A stretch of 7,610 nucleotides of DNA, taken from Bacillota bacterium. GTDB taxonomy: Bacteria > Bacillota > Bacilli > Alicyclobacillales > Alicyclobacillaceae. The stretch lies in contig JAKAXI010000085.1 of assembly GCA_021816665.1 (NCBI GenBank), positions 1 to 7,610 of the forward strand, written 5' to 3'. The translations under genes were made by a program, and so were the position numbers. Positions 6,572 to 7,610 of this stretch are shown piece by piece (position 1 is the first letter of the stretch; each line of letters begins with the position of its first letter). The notes beneath the pieces were generated by a model that was given only the letters and a program-made list of their open reading frames with translations, was not told the origin of the DNA and ran no database searches.

Positions 6572-7610
6572 TTAGGTCAAGACACCTTTTATGCCAATCA
6601 CCCAAAGCACGATATACAACGCTTGAAACACCGCTGACAGAGAATAGACAGGATATTTCAACTTGAACCTCTCTGTGATGAGCGCCATCCCGATATAGAT
6701 CGGCAGGCATTCTGCGACAAATCTCGGAATGCCTTGGTAGGTCGTGTAACAATTCGCCAGAATGGACGTGAGCAAGAGGTATGCACCAAGATATCTCAGG
6801 CGCTCGTCTTTTATCAGATAGATGGAAACCACAACGGCAAACAAGGATGAAAGGATACTAACAAACGGTATCGACCATCCTCCGTCCGAAGTCAGGACAG
6901 GGTGACGAAACCACTCATAGGTCGAGTGAAACGGGTACGTCAGAAACCTGCCCCATGTCGCCTGTATCTTGATAAACGCCAAGGCATACCCCGTTGACAG
7001 GTAGCTGATGACTGCCATGGTCGCATATCCTATCGAAAACAATGGAAGCAGGCAAGACCGCACAATTTTCCTCGTTGTTGACCACCCAGAGTCCATCCAC
7101 AGGCGATACAAAAAAGGGACAGCGAGTAACAGGCCAACAGGCCGCTCTAAACTTGCGATTCCACCTACAGCAGCAGCCCAAGCCCATTTTTTCTTGTCGA
7201 TCAGGATGAGACATACCACGCTCAGCAGCATGAACAAGCTCGCAGCACGATACGCCATGAAAAAAGGCAATAGTGGAACCAAACCAACGATTATTACTGA
7301 AGTCATGGCGACCCGTTCTGAGAGGCTATCCTTCATCCACTTATACAGCAACACCATAAATACGAAGAAGGAGCCATTGCTGATGACCATGCCAATAAAG
7401 ACTATATGGATGGCTGGAACGAATGCATGGATCCACTTTGTCAGCCATGGGTAAAGCGGGAAGAAGGGCCAATTTGCTTGTTGTGCGAGTGTAAAATGCC
7501 AGTGGTCATATCCAGATGACGCAATGGAGTAATACCATAATGAGTCTGCGACAAAAAGCGTGCTGTGCAAATCATGAGATAGACCAGCAGAATCATGAGT
7601 CAGATATCCA
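6572..7610 (-). CDS. PIG-V-like mannosyltransferase, multi-pass membrane protein (5' end beyond window)
   Basis: The frame is open to the right edge, giving 345 visible residues and a TAA stop at 6574-6572. Internal TTG 7570 could be mistaken for the start, but the residues before it are in frame without a stop and the expected first membrane helix is not yet present. Numbering visible residues from the edge, an early extracytoplasmic loop shows D22 in ADSLWYYSIASSGYD (21-35) and then PFFPLYPW (48-55), the pattern of PIG-V-like GT-C enzymes. ERPVG (155-159) and GIPRF (293-297) match later family landmarks. About seven to eight hydrophobic segments follow, ending with one near 330-342. Such enzymes transfer mannose from a polyprenyl-phosphate carrier outside the membrane. 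The bacterial acceptor is unknown. Family membership is well supported; the substrate is not. Confidence 0.8.
   Translation of the reverse strand, partial: GYLTHDSAGLSHDLHSTLFVADSLWYYSIASSGYDHWHFTLAQQANWPFFPLYPWLTKWIHAFVPAIHIVFIGMVISNGSFFVFMVLLYKWMKDSLSERVAMTSVIIVGLVPLLPFFMAYRAASLFMLLSVVCLILIDKKKWAWAAAVGGIASLERPVGLLLAVPFLYRLWMDSGWSTTRKIVRSCLLPLFSIGYATMAVISYLSTGYALAFIKIQATWGRFLTYPFHSTYEWFRHPVLTSDGGWSIPFVSILSSLFAVVVSIYLIKDERLRYLGAYLLLTSILANCYTTYQGIPRFVAECLPIYIGMALITERFKLKYPVYSLSAVFQALYIVLWVIGIKGVLT

Noticed and set aside
7008..7454. Plus-strand open frame of 148 codons
   Set aside because: Antisense to the mannosyltransferase, whose minus-strand frame carries the family landmarks and membrane segments.
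1..7610. CRISPR array, insertion sequence or tRNA
   Set aside because: No regularly spaced repeats with unique spacers, no transposase-like frame or terminal inverted repeats, and no tRNA cloverleaf were seen on either strand.

Overview
All four recognisable genes lie on the minus strand, so transcription runs from the right edge of the window to the left. The gene families and strong Shine-Dalgarno matches suggest a Bacillota-type Gram-positive bacterium. An Alicyclobacillus-like spore former would fit the moderate-to-high GC and the carotenoid-type glycosyltransferase, but the taxonomic guess is tentative.

Layout, in transcription order. (1) 7610-6572: a 5'-truncated gene for a multi-pass membrane mannosyltransferase of the PIG-V-like GT-C type. 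(2) 6571-6057: about 515 bases without a convincing gene. They hold two hairpins near 6440-6504, a weak promoter candidate near 6260-6287, and a hairpin followed by a T-run at 6174-6147 that looks like an intrinsic terminator or attenuator on the minus strand. (3) 6056-4959: a membrane-anchored family 2 glycosyltransferase that closely resembles CrtQ of the staphyloxanthin pathway. (4) 4962-4348: a PlsY-fold (G3P_acyltransf) membrane protein that overlaps the glycosyltransferase by the ATGA tetranucleotide. Its motif 1 is altered and motif 3 is missing, so it may not be the housekeeping glycerol-3-phosphate acyltransferase. (5) 4271 to the left edge: a very large DUF4011-type superfamily 1 helicase with a C-terminal restriction-endonuclease-like domain, cut by the window edge inside that domain.

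The glycosyltransferase and the acyltransferase-like protein are probably translationally coupled. They look like a sugar-then-acyl decoration pair acting on a lipid, most plausibly a carotenoid or related isoprenoid. The mannosyltransferase is also membrane-bound and lipid-linked in type, but the long gap means it need not belong to the same unit. The helicase-nuclease is different: it is markedly richer in GC (36/60 and 40/60 in two hand-counted lines, against 27/60 and 29/60 in two lines from the other genes). It belongs to a helicase group found in anti-phage defence systems, so it is the best candidate here for an acquired defence gene. No tRNA, rRNA, CRISPR array or insertion sequence was seen.
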